The notes under the pieces are model-generated. The model was not told the origin of the DNA, searched no databases, and was given only the letters and a program-made list of their open reading frames with translations. Shown here piece after piece: positions 1 through 6,004 of a stretch of 7,066 bases of DNA; within the stretch, counting starts at the first letter, position 1; every line of letters begins with the position of its first letter. This stretch comes from Coriobacteriia bacterium (GTDB lineage: Bacteria > Actinomycetota > Coriobacteriia > Anaerosomatales > SLCP01), in NCBI GenBank assembly GCA_007125735.1, contig SLCP01000218.1, positions 1-7,066 on the forward strand. The letters are read 5' to 3'. The translations under genes and the position numbers were made by a program.

Positions 1-875
1 CCCGGGACCGTAACCTCCGCTCCGAGAGCGGCCTCGGTCACCGTGAGCGACATCCGCGCGTGCAGATCGGCGCCCTCGCGGTGCAGGTACTCGTGGGGCG
101 CGATGCGCACCGTCACGATGAGGTCGCCGGCCGCCGCACCGCGGATGCCCGCCTCGCCCGCACCCCGGACGCGGATCTGCATCCCGTCGTCGATACCTGC
201 GGGGATCTCGAGCGTCACGTGGTCGCGGTCGGGCACGCGGCCCTGGCCCTGGCACTCCGAACACGGGTCGGCGATGACCTGGCCCGTACCCGCACACCCG
301 TCGCATGCAGCGACCGTCTGCATGACGCCGAGGAACGTCCGTCGCTCGGTGCGTCGCTGACCGGCACCGTTGCAGAGCGGACACGTCGACGGGCCCGAAT
401 CGCCGACGGAACCGCTCGCGCCGCATTCGTCACACGGGACGAGCCGGTTGACCGCGACCTCCTTCTCGGCCCCCCCGGCAGCCTCCTCGAGCGTGATGAC
501 GACCTGCATCGCCATGTCGCGCCCCTCGCGGCGCACCCGCTGCCCGGCGGCGCCGGACATCCCGCCAAAGAACACACTGAACAGGTCGTCCATCCCGAAC
601 CCGCCGCCGAACAAGTCCCCGAGGTCGGGGCCGTAGCCGCCGCCCCCGCGCGGGTCGACGGTGCCGAAGCGGTCGTACATCTCGCGCTTCTGGGGATCGG
701 AGAGCACGTCGTACGCTTCGTTGACGGCCTTGAACCGCTCCTCGGCGTCTCCGTCACCACACACATCGGGGTGACACTCGCGCGCCTTGCGGCGGAACGC
801 CTTCTTGATCTCAGCCTCGGTCGCGTCCTTCGACACGCCGAGCAATCCGTAGTAGTCCTTGGTACCTGCAGGCAC
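1..875 (-). CDS. dnaJ: DnaJ (Hsp40) co-chaperone, C-terminus cut off by window edge
   Basis: Co-chaperone that delivers unfolded clients to DnaK and stimulates its ATPase in the cytoplasm. 291 residues are visible of a family that is usually about 370-380, so the C-terminal part lies beyond base 1. Seen in order: J domain (about 1-70) with the HPD motif at 35-37; a Gly/Phe-rich linker (about 71-110, including a DLFGGGFG stretch); a zinc domain with four Cys pairs, C148/C151, C165/C168, C191/C194 and C205/C208; then the start of the client-binding beta domain. The first zinc repeat reads CDECGASG, with Ala where CxxCxGxG expects Gly. The HPD is flanked by cysteines (C34, C39) where Tyr/Leu and Asn are common. 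I chose the GTG at 875 because a GGAGG sits 6 nt upstream; an in-frame ATG at 881 directly abuts that GGAGG. It lies 49 bp after hrcA with no visible terminator, so it is probably co-transcribed and CIRCE-controlled. It may be one of two DnaJ paralogues, as is usual in Actinobacteria. Confidence 0.95.
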   Translation of the reverse strand, partial: MPAGTKDYYGLLGVSKDATEAEIKKAFRRKARECHPDVCGDGDAEERFKAVNEAYDVLSDPQKREMYDRFGTVDPRGGGGYGPDLGDLFGGGFGMDDLFSVFFGGMSGAAGQRVRREGRDMAMQVVITLEEAAGGAEKEVAVNRLVPCDECGASGSVGDSGPSTCPLCNGAGQRRTERRTFLGVMQTVAACDGCAGTGQVIADPCSECQGQGRVPDRDHVTLEIPAGIDDGMQIRVRGAGEAGIRGAAAGDLIVTVRIAPHEYLHREGADLHARMSLTVTEAALGAEVTVP

Positions 876-881
876 GAACAT

Positions 882-886
882 CCTCC
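882..886 (-). promoter_or_regulatory. Shine-Dalgarno of dnaJ (decides the start codon)
   Basis: The minus strand reads GGAGG here, followed by ATGTTC and then GTG. Spacing to the GTG at 875 is 6 nt, which is close to ideal. Spacing to the ATG at 881 is zero, which would not allow normal initiation. This favours GTG as the true dnaJ start. Confidence 0.75.
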
Positions 887-924
887 GTGGGTCGGGTACG
901 GTCAGGGTCGGGCGGGGCGGTCTC

Positions 925-1956
925 TCAGGCGTTCGCGCACGGACCGTCGAGAGCCTCGGTAAGCCCCTCGGCCACACTGTGCACCGCTGCGATCGCCCGC
1001 GGGTAGTCCATGCGCGTGGGCCCGATCACGCCGATCATGCCGTCGGTCTGCTCCGAGCCGTATCGCGCCGCTACGAGACTCATGTGACCGAGCTCGCTCA
1101 GGCGGTTCTCGCTGCCGATGCGGATCGTCAGACCGCCGGTCCGCACCACCTCGCGGAACGCCTCGAGCAGTGCGAGCCCGTCTTCGAGGACTGAGAGCAA
1201 AGGTGCAGCCATGCCGGCATCGGCGAACTCCGGCAAGCGCAGGAGCTCGGGCACGCCCACGTGGTAGAGGCGGTCGCGGTCGGCCTCCTCGAGGCACGCG
1301 ACGACCTGCTCCATGATGTCGCCGAGGAGCGCGTCTTCCGGATGTGCGGGATCGACCGCCGCGTGCAGCGGGCGCACCTCGGTGGCGCGCTTGCCGTCGA
1401 GGCCGGCGTTGAGCGCTCGCTCCACGTCTGCTAGGTGCTCCGGCGTGGTCTCGTGGGCCAGCTCGACGGTGCGATTCACAACCTGGCCGTTCTCGGTGAT
1501 GACGACGAGCAGCGCGCGCCGCGGCCCCATCGCGAGAAGATCGACCCGGCGCACCCGCGACAGATCGAACGCAGGCGCAGCCACGACGGCGACGTAGTGG
1601 GTCAGGCTCGACAGTAGCGTCGACGTCTGCCGCATCAGCACATCGAGCTCACTGGCGAGTTCGACACGGGTGCGGCGCACCGCCGCGTCTTCGCGCAGGG
1701 TCGCGATGGTCCCCGACTCGATGAGGTCGTCGACGAACGCTCGGTATCCGGTGTCGGTCGGCACGCGGCCAGATGAAACGTGCGGCTGATAGACGTAGCC
1801 GGTCTCCTCGAGCGCGGAGAGCTCGTTTCGCACCGTAGCCGGACTGCACCCGAGCTGGTAGCGCTCCACGAGGTGCTTCGAGCCGACCGGCTGGCCGCTC
1901 TCGATGTACTCTTCGACGAGTGCTCTCAGCACCCGATGACGTCTCTCGTTCAGCAT
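925..1956 (-). CDS. hrcA: Heat-inducible transcription repressor HrcA
   Basis: Repressor of class I heat-shock genes that binds CIRCE operators; in characterised bacteria its activity depends on the GroEL chaperonin. 343 residues, full family length. Seen: an N-terminal winged helix (about 1-75) opening MLNERRHRVLRALVEEYIES, with a recognition-helix region at 37-50 (S-P-A-T-V-R-N-E-L) and the family signature SSGRVPTDTGYR at 61-72. The central part corresponds to the inserted dimerisation/GAF-like domain. The C-terminal signatures are IGSEN at 280-284 and IGPTRMDYPR at 311-320. The ATG at 1956 is preceded by a GAGG about 4 nt upstream (weak to moderate ribosome binding site) and matches the usual N-terminus of the family. 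A CIRCE element lies 62-88 nt upstream, so autoregulation is likely. dnaJ follows after 49 bp; grpE and dnaK, which separate the two genes in Bacillus, are missing here. Confidence 0.97.
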   Translation of the reverse strand: MLNERRHRVLRALVEEYIESGQPVGSKHLVERYQLGCSPATVRNELSALEETGYVYQPHVSSGRVPTDTGYRAFVDDLIESGTIATLREDAAVRRTRVELASELDVLMRQTSTLLSSLTHYVAVVAAPAFDLSRVRRVDLLAMGPRRALLVVITENGQVVNRTVELAHETTPEHLADVERALNAGLDGKRATEVRPLHAAVDPAHPEDALLGDIMEQVVACLEEADRDRLYHVGVPELLRLPEFADAGMAAPLLSVLEDGLALLEAFREVVRTGGLTIRIGSENRLSELGHMSLVAARYGSEQTDGMIGVIGPTRMDYPRAIAAVHSVAEGLTEALDGPCANA

Positions 1957-2017
1957 CGTCCCTCACCCACACGCACTCACGGTCGTGGGCCGATCCGGTC
2001 TCGCGGCTGGCCCGTTT

Positions 2018-2044
2018 CTGGCACTCGATTATAGCGAGTGCCAA
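2018..2044. promoter_or_regulatory. CIRCE operator (HrcA binding site)
   Basis: The plus strand shows CTGGCACTC, 9 nt, GAGTGCCAA, against the CIRCE consensus TTAGCACTC-N9-GAGTGCTAA. The left half matches 7 of 9 and the right half 8 of 9, with exact N9 spacing. The two symmetric changes at the A/T of the consensus (A to G, T to C) keep the dyad perfect: 2019-2027 pairs with 2035-2043 (9-bp arms, 7-nt loop). It sits directly upstream of hrcA, so HrcA probably represses its own hrcA-dnaJ unit from here. Confidence 0.93.
2028..2033 (-). promoter_or_regulatory. Probable -10 box of the hrcA-dnaJ promoter inside CIRCE
   Basis: The minus strand reads a full-consensus TATAAT inside the CIRCE spacer. 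Transcription would start near 2021, giving an hrcA leader of about 65 nt that begins at or within the distal CIRCE arm. A -35 is not evident: with a 17-nt spacer the hexamer is TCGCGG, a poor match to TTGACA, and there is no TG extension. HrcA bound to CIRCE would cover this -10 box, which is a direct route to repression. Confidence 0.6.
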
Positions 2045-2085
2045 GCAAGCCCGCGAGATGGGCGCCGACACACACGGCCACACGC

Positions 2086-3354
2086 CTACCACACCTCGGC
2101 GAACACCTCGTTGCCGAGGAGCCAGCCGCGACGGGTGAGCCGCCACCGGCCCCCCGCACGCTCCACGAGCGCCTGCTGTTCGAGCCTCAGCAGCGCATCG
2201 ACGACACCCGCGCGCTCGGCGAGGTCCGCGGCCACCCCCTCTGCGAGCCGCAAGCCCAGTACGACGTCCTCGCGCAGCGCCTCCTCGGCGGTCAGGTACT
2301 CGACTTCCTCGGGCGCTCCGGTAGCGGTGCGTATGAACGCTACGGTGTCTGCGGCATGGGTGAAGCGCACCCGCGCTGCATCGGCGGGCACGTCGACGAT
2401 GACACGTCCCACGCCCACGACCGACGGATCGGCCCACGACTCGCTCGCGGCGGCCGCGCGGAACGCGGCGACCGGCACCATGCTCGATGCCGAGGGCCCG
2501 AGCCCGATGTAGGGCCTTCCCGTCCAGTAGCCGAGGTTGTGCACGCACTGCTCCCCCTCGCGGGCGTAGCTGGCGATCTCGTAACGCGCGAGCCCAGCGT
2601 CGGCGAGCACCTCGTCGGCGCGCTCCATCATCTCCGCAGCCGCGTCAGGATCGGGCTCGGGAAGCGCTCCGGTCGCGACGTGGTGCGCAAGGGGCGTCGC
2701 CTCTTCCACGGTGAGCGGGTAGACGCTCACGTGCCCCGCGCCGGTCGCGACCGCACGCTCGAGGGTCGCCTGCCACGAGGCGAGGGATTGGCCGGGCACC
2801 CCGCACATCAGGTCGAGAGCGACGCGGGCGCCGGTCGCCACGAGCTCGCGCACCGCTCTCTCGGCGGCCTGAGCGTCGTGACACCTGCCGAGTACGCGCA
2901 AATCCGCGCCGTCGAAGCTCTGCACGCCGACCGAGAACCGCGTCACCCCCGATGCGTGAAGGCGAGCCGCCAGCTCCGGCGAGCTCGTGTCGGGATTCGT
3001 CTCGACCGTGATCTCGGCGCCCGGGCGCATGTTCGCGATGGCGCAGAGGTCGGCGATGCTGCCGGTAAGCCCATCGCCGAGCGTGGTGGGCGTGCCGCCA
3101 CCCACATAGAGCGAAAGCACGTCATCGAGCACGCCGAGTGCCGCCCAGTGCCGTGCCGCCTCCCCCACGGCCCACGCGAAGTGCTCGGGCTCTTCAGGGG
3201 ACACATCGCAGAAGGGCTGGGAGTGGAAGTCACAGTAGGCGCACTTGAGCACGCAGAACGGGACGTGGACGTAGAGCGAGACCGGTCCGAGCGTCGCAGG
3301 GTGATGAGACGCGTGCTGCGCGAGCGGCCGGGGTTCAGCCGGTGCGCACATCAT
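2086..3354 (-). CDS. hemW: Heme chaperone HemW (radical SAM, formerly HemN-like)
   Basis: HemW binds heme and helps insert it into respiratory proteins; many HemW proteins were earlier misnamed coproporphyrinogen III oxidase. 422 residues. Seen: the radical SAM cluster motif C34-x3-C38-x2-C41 within YVHVPFCVLKCAYCDF; the SAM-binding GGGTP at 85-89; ETNPD at 118-122; GVQSFD at 143-148; D181-LMCGVPGQ; and the HemW signature HNLGYW at 272-277 followed by GRPYIGLGPSAS. A HemN_C-type wing lies at the C-terminus. There is a leader of about 24 residues before the first strand, longer than usual. The ATG at 3354 overlaps the TGA of the preceding gene as ATGA, with a GGAAG 8 nt upstream; a second ATG follows at once at 3351. 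The reading frame stays open further upstream to 3501, but that part overlaps the membrane-protein gene and does not look like HemW. Translational coupling to the upstream gene is likely. Confidence 0.94.
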   Translation of the reverse strand: MMCAPAEPRPLAQHASHHPATLGPVSLYVHVPFCVLKCAYCDFHSQPFCDVSPEEPEHFAWAVGEAARHWAALGVLDDVLSLYVGGGTPTTLGDGLTGSIADLCAIANMRPGAEITVETNPDTSSPELAARLHASGVTRFSVGVQSFDGADLRVLGRCHDAQAAERAVRELVATGARVALDLMCGVPGQSLASWQATLERAVATGAGHVSVYPLTVEEATPLAHHVATGALPEPDPDAAAEMMERADEVLADAGLARYEIASYAREGEQCVHNLGYWTGRPYIGLGPSASSMVPVAAFRAAAASESWADPSVVGVGRVIVDVPADAARVRFTHAADTVAFIRTATGAPEEVEYLTAEEALREDVVLGLRLAEGVAADLAERAGVVDALLRLEQQALVERAGGRWRLTRRGWLLGNEVFAEVW

Positions 3355-3809
3355 GTCGCGGACTTCCAGCGCCGATAGGCGGGGTTGTGGTTGGCGGGGC
3401 AGTCGTTGGTGCAGTGCGCACACGTGGCGCGGTAGTAGGCGGCGAAGCCCACCGCGATCACAGCGAGCGGCACGGCAGCGGCGAACGGGTGGAACCGCCA
3501 CGCTCCGTACACGCCGACCGCATACGCGAGCAATACAGGAGCACCGAGCACCGCCGAGCGGAGATCGGAGAACCCGACATCCTCGGCTACCTCGCTGCGA
3601 TCACCCGACCGAAACAGGGAATCGGGCGAGCACGGGTTGATAGCGCACGCCATATTCGTGCACCGCGTGCACCCGAGACGCCAGTGCACGACGCCGGTCA
3701 CCGCAAGTCCCACCGCAGACAGCGAGAACGCGATCGTGTCTCCGAGTGCCGCGAACACCATCGTCACAGCCACGCCGGCGAGCAGTACGTACACCGAGCG
3801 CTTCCTCAT
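3351..3809 (-). CDS. Uncharacterised four-helix membrane protein with two Cys motifs
   Basis: I do not recognise this 152-residue protein. Seen: four hydrophobic segments (about 5-22, 24-43, 86-104 and 108-126) with short linkers, and all seven cysteines in two clusters. Cluster 1 follows helix 2: C47-x2-C50-T-N-x2-C55-x2-N-P-C60. Cluster 2 follows helix 4: C130-x2-C133-T-N-x-C137-x2-N. Both are preceded by aromatic-Arg-x-x (W43-R44, Y126-R127), so the protein looks like two copies of a two-helix plus cysteine unit. The N-terminal MRKR and the charged regions after helices 2 and 4 suggest, by the positive-inside rule, that both clusters face the cytoplasm. They could hold Zn or an Fe-S cluster; there is no CxxCH, so covalent c-type heme is unlikely. 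The start ATG is 15 bp after lepA with only a G-rich ribosome binding site, and the stop overlaps the hemW start. Codon use matches the neighbours, and the frame is bounded neatly by both genes, which supports it as real. Confidence 0.82.
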   Translation of the reverse strand: MRKRSVYVLLAGVAVTMVFAALGDTIAFSLSAVGLAVTGVVHWRLGCTRCTNMACAINPCSPDSLFRSGDRSEVAEDVGFSDLRSAVLGAPVLLAYAVGVYGAWRFHPFAAAVPLAVIAVGFAAYYRATCAHCTNDCPANHNPAYRRWKSAT

Positions 3810-3824
3810 CCGCGGCGCCCCCCG

Positions 3825-5627
3825 TCATTCGTCCACCTTGAGGATAGCCATAAACGCGTCCTGTGGCACGTCGACGTTGCCCACCGACTTCATCCGCTTC
3901 TTACCCTTCTTCTGCTTCTCGATGAGCTTGCGCTTGCGCGTGATGTCACCGCCGTAGCACTTCGCGAGCACGTCCTTGCGCTTGGCACGCACTGTCTCGC
4001 GTGCCAGGATCTTGCCCCCGATGGCCGCCTGGATCGGCACCTCGAACATCTGCCGAGGGATGATCTCGCGCAGTTTCTCGGTGAGCACCTTGCCGCGCGC
4101 GTAGGCCTTCTCGCGGTGCACGATGAAGCTCAGCGCATCCACCGGCTTGCCCGCAAGCAGGATGTCGAGCTTGACGAGGTTGCTCGGCCGGTAGCCGATG
4201 TACTCGTAGTCGAGGCTCGCGTAGCCGCGCGTGCGACTCTTGAGCTGGTCGAAGAAGTCCATGATGAGTTCGGAGAGCGGCGTCTCGTAGTGCATCTCGA
4301 CCGTGGTCGCCGAGAGGTACTGCATGTCTTTGAATGTCGAGCGCCGTCCCTCGGCGAGTTCCATGACCTGCCCCACGTAGTCCGGCGGCACGAGCACGGT
4401 GGCTTTCAGATACGGCTCCTCGACCCGCTCGATGTGCCCGGGTTCGGGCATGTCTTGCGGCGAATGGACGATGACCTTCTCGCCCTTCGTCGTGTAGACG
4501 TGGTACTCGACGCTCGGCGCGGTCGCGAGCAGATCGAGGTCGAACTCGCGCTCGAGGCGCTCCTTGATGACCTCCATATGGAGCAAGCCGAGGAACCCGA
4601 CACGAAAGCCGAACCCGAGCGCGTGGCTCGACTCCGGGTCGTAGACGAGCGCCGGGTCGTTGAGCTGGAGCTTGTCGAGCGCGTCGCGTAAGTCCGGGTA
4701 CTGGTCGCCGTCGATCGGGTAGAGGCCCGTGTAAACCATCGGCTTGACCTCGCGGTAGCCGGGGAGCGGCTCGGTGGCGCCGTGCCGCGCAAGCGTCACG
4801 GTATCGCCGACCTTGACGAGCGCAGGGTCTTTGAGTCCGGTGATGAGGTAGCCGACCTCGCCAACGGTCAACTCCTCGACGGGCGTGTTCGCCGGACGGC
4901 GCACGCCCACCTCTTCGACGTCGGTGACGACATCCGTGGCCATCATGCGAACCTTCATGTTCGCGCCGACCGTGCCGTCGATGACGCGGATGAGCGCGAC
5001 CACCCCGCGGTACGCGTCGAAGTACGAGTCGAAGATGAGCGCCTTCAAGGGTGCCGCGGCATCGCCGACCGGGTGGGGCACGCGCCTGATCACGGCCTCG
5101 AGCACCTCGCGGACCCCCTCGCCCGTCTTGCCGCTTGCAAGTACGGCCTCATCGGCCGGGATCGCGAGACCCTCCTCGATCTCGTGACGGACGCGCTCGG
5201 GCTCCGCGGCGGGCAGGTCGATCTTGTTGATGAGCGGGATGATCTCGAGGTCGGCGTTCATCGCCATCATCGCGTTCGCGACCGTCTGCGCCTCCACACC
5301 CTGAGCGGCGTCGACGACGAGGATGACGCCCTCGCACGCTTGCAGCGATCGCGACACCTCGTAGGTGAAGTCGACGTGCCCGGGCGTGTCGATGAGGTTG
5401 AGCTGGTAGGTCTCTCCATCCGCGGCCTCGTAGAGCACGCGCACCGCCTGGGCTTTGATGGTGATGCCACGCTCGCGCTCGATGTCCATCGAGTCGAGGA
5501 CCTGTTCGACCATGTCGCGGTCGGCCACGGTGTGCGTCAGCTCGAGGATGCGATCCGCGAGCGTGGACTTACCGTGGTCGATGTGCGCGATGATCGAGAA
5601 GTTCCGGATGTGGGTGGGGTCGCTCAT
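3825..5627 (-). CDS. lepA: Elongation factor 4 (LepA), translational GTPase
   Basis: Ribosome-associated GTPase (EF4) resembling EF-G; proposed roles include back-translocation and help in 30S subunit biogenesis. 600 residues, the usual length. Seen: G1 AHIDHGKS at 14-21, the G2 Thr56 in RGITI, G3 DTPGH at 80-84 with the catalytic-position His84, G4 NKID at 134-137, and G5 SGKTG at 165-169 (SAKTG is more common). EF-G-like domains II, III and V follow, then the LepA-specific C-terminal domain with its basic tail (KQKKGKKRMKSVGNVDVPQD). The ATG at 5627 starts the conserved N-terminus (IRNFSIIAHIDHGKST) and has no Shine-Dalgarno upstream. A putative extended -10 only 10-18 nt upstream suggests a leaderless or almost leaderless mRNA. 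It heads the run lepA, membrane protein, hemW, with no terminator seen between them. Confidence 0.98.
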   Translation of the reverse strand: MSDPTHIRNFSIIAHIDHGKSTLADRILELTHTVADRDMVEQVLDSMDIERERGITIKAQAVRVLYEAADGETYQLNLIDTPGHVDFTYEVSRSLQACEGVILVVDAAQGVEAQTVANAMMAMNADLEIIPLINKIDLPAAEPERVRHEIEEGLAIPADEAVLASGKTGEGVREVLEAVIRRVPHPVGDAAAPLKALIFDSYFDAYRGVVALIRVIDGTVGANMKVRMMATDVVTDVEEVGVRRPANTPVEELTVGEVGYLITGLKDPALVKVGDTVTLARHGATEPLPGYREVKPMVYTGLYPIDGDQYPDLRDALDKLQLNDPALVYDPESSHALGFGFRVGFLGLLHMEVIKERLEREFDLDLLATAPSVEYHVYTTKGEKVIVHSPQDMPEPGHIERVEEPYLKATVLVPPDYVGQVMELAEGRRSTFKDMQYLSATTVEMHYETPLSELIMDFFDQLKSRTRGYASLDYEYIGYRPSNLVKLDILLAGKPVDALSFIVHREKAYARGKVLTEKLREIIPRQMFEVPIQAAIGGKILARETVRAKRKDVLAKCYGGDITRKRKLIEKQKKGKKRMKSVGNVDVPQDAFMAILKVDE

Positions 5628-5636
5628 ATCTGCGAA

Positions 5637-5645
5637 AGTGTAGCA
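5637..5645 (-). promoter_or_regulatory. Probable lepA promoter, extended -10
   Basis: The minus strand reads TGCTACACT, i.e. TGn followed by TACACT (4 of 6 to TATAAT). Transcription would start near 5629-5632, only a few nt before the lepA ATG at 5627. No good -35 is visible at 16-18 nt; the best hexamer, CTAACA, needs a 19-nt spacer and overlaps the opposing rpsT -10. Confidence 0.5.
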
Positions 5646-5661
5646 GGGCTGGCTGCGCGTG

Positions 5662-5670
5662 TGTTAGACT
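5662..5670 (+). promoter_or_regulatory. Probable rpsT promoter, extended -10
   Basis: The plus strand reads TGTTAGACT, i.e. TGn followed by TAGACT (4 of 6 to TATAAT). Transcription would start near 5677, giving an rpsT leader of about 60 nt. No convincing -35 is present. It sits back to back with the lepA -10, with 16 nt between the two extended boxes. Confidence 0.55.
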
Positions 5671-5737
5671 TTGCCGGTTCGTCGTCGTCCCCCACTGCGA
5701 CGGGCACCACGATCGGATAGCGAGAGGAACCGCACCA

Positions 5738-6004
5738 GTGGCCAACATCAAGAGTCAGAAGAAGCGCGTGTTGACCAACGCCAAGGCGCACGAGCGCAAC
5801 AAGGCGGTCAAGTCCGCCGTCAAGACCGCGATGAAGAAGGTCGACGCCGCCGTCGAGGCCGGCGACAAAGACGCCGCCGTCGAGGCCGCCAACACCGCGT
5901 CGCGCCTGCTCGACAAGGCTGCGAGCAAGGGCGTCATCCACAAGAATCAGGCTGCGAACCGCAAGTCGGGCATGGTCAAGAAGGCCAACGAGGTAGGCGC
6001 CTAG
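5738..6004 (+). CDS. rpsT: 30S ribosomal protein S20
   Basis: Primary 16S rRNA-binding protein of the small ribosomal subunit. 88 residues, normal for the family. It opens with M-ANIKSQKKRVLTNAKAHERNK, the classic S20 start, is rich in Lys, Arg and Ala throughout, and ends with the conserved HKNQAANRKSGMVKKAN. The start codon is GTG at 5738, with a GAGAGGA sequence about 9 nt upstream. It is the only plus-strand gene in the window: divergent from lepA (110 bp apart) and convergent with holA. Its TAG stop overlaps the holA TAG in a shared CTAG. An extended -10 promoter lies at 5662-5670 and an intrinsic terminator at 6039-6069. S20 is autoregulated in E. coli; the roughly 60-nt leader here leaves room for that, but I see no specific signal. 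Confidence 0.98.
   Translation: MANIKSQKKRVLTNAKAHERNKAVKSAVKTAMKKVDAAVEAGDKDAAVEAANTASRLLDKAASKGVIHKNQAANRKSGMVKKANEVGA

Noticed and set aside
879..881. ATG as the dnaJ start
   Set aside because: It directly abuts the GGAGG, leaving no spacing; the GTG 6 nt downstream fits far better.
60..962. Long plus-strand open frame opposite dnaJ (300 codons)
   Set aside because: It is the shadow of dnaJ on high-GC DNA: no family resemblance, an Arg/His/Val-biased composition, and it runs antisense to a gene with clear motifs.
1957..2085. Terminator after hemW
   Set aside because: I looked for a stem with a T-run on the minus strand and found none; the only strong dyad is CIRCE, so some hemW transcripts may read into hrcA.
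2038..3378. Long plus-strand open frame opposite hemW (446 codons)
   Set aside because: Antisense to hemW, starts inside the CIRCE region, and shows only low-complexity Arg/His/Ala-rich sequence typical of shadow frames.
3355..3501. Upstream extension of hemW to an ATG at 3501
   Set aside because: Lies wholly inside the membrane-protein gene in another frame, is Arg/Pro/Cys-rich, and is unlike any HemW N-terminus; the ATGA overlap at 3354 is the better start.
3342..4691. Long plus-strand open frame opposite the membrane protein and lepA (449 codons)
   Set aside because: Spans two real minus-strand genes and has no recognisable domain; explained by the codon bias of lepA.
5644..5657. Imperfect palindrome GCAG...CTGC as a terminator between rpsT and lepA
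   Set aside because: Only about 4 good base pairs and no T-run on the minus strand; it overlaps the promoter spacer region instead.
4782..5720. Plus-strand open frame opposite the lepA GTPase domain (312 codons)
   Set aside because: Antisense to highly conserved lepA motifs and would run into the rpsT promoter; a shadow frame.
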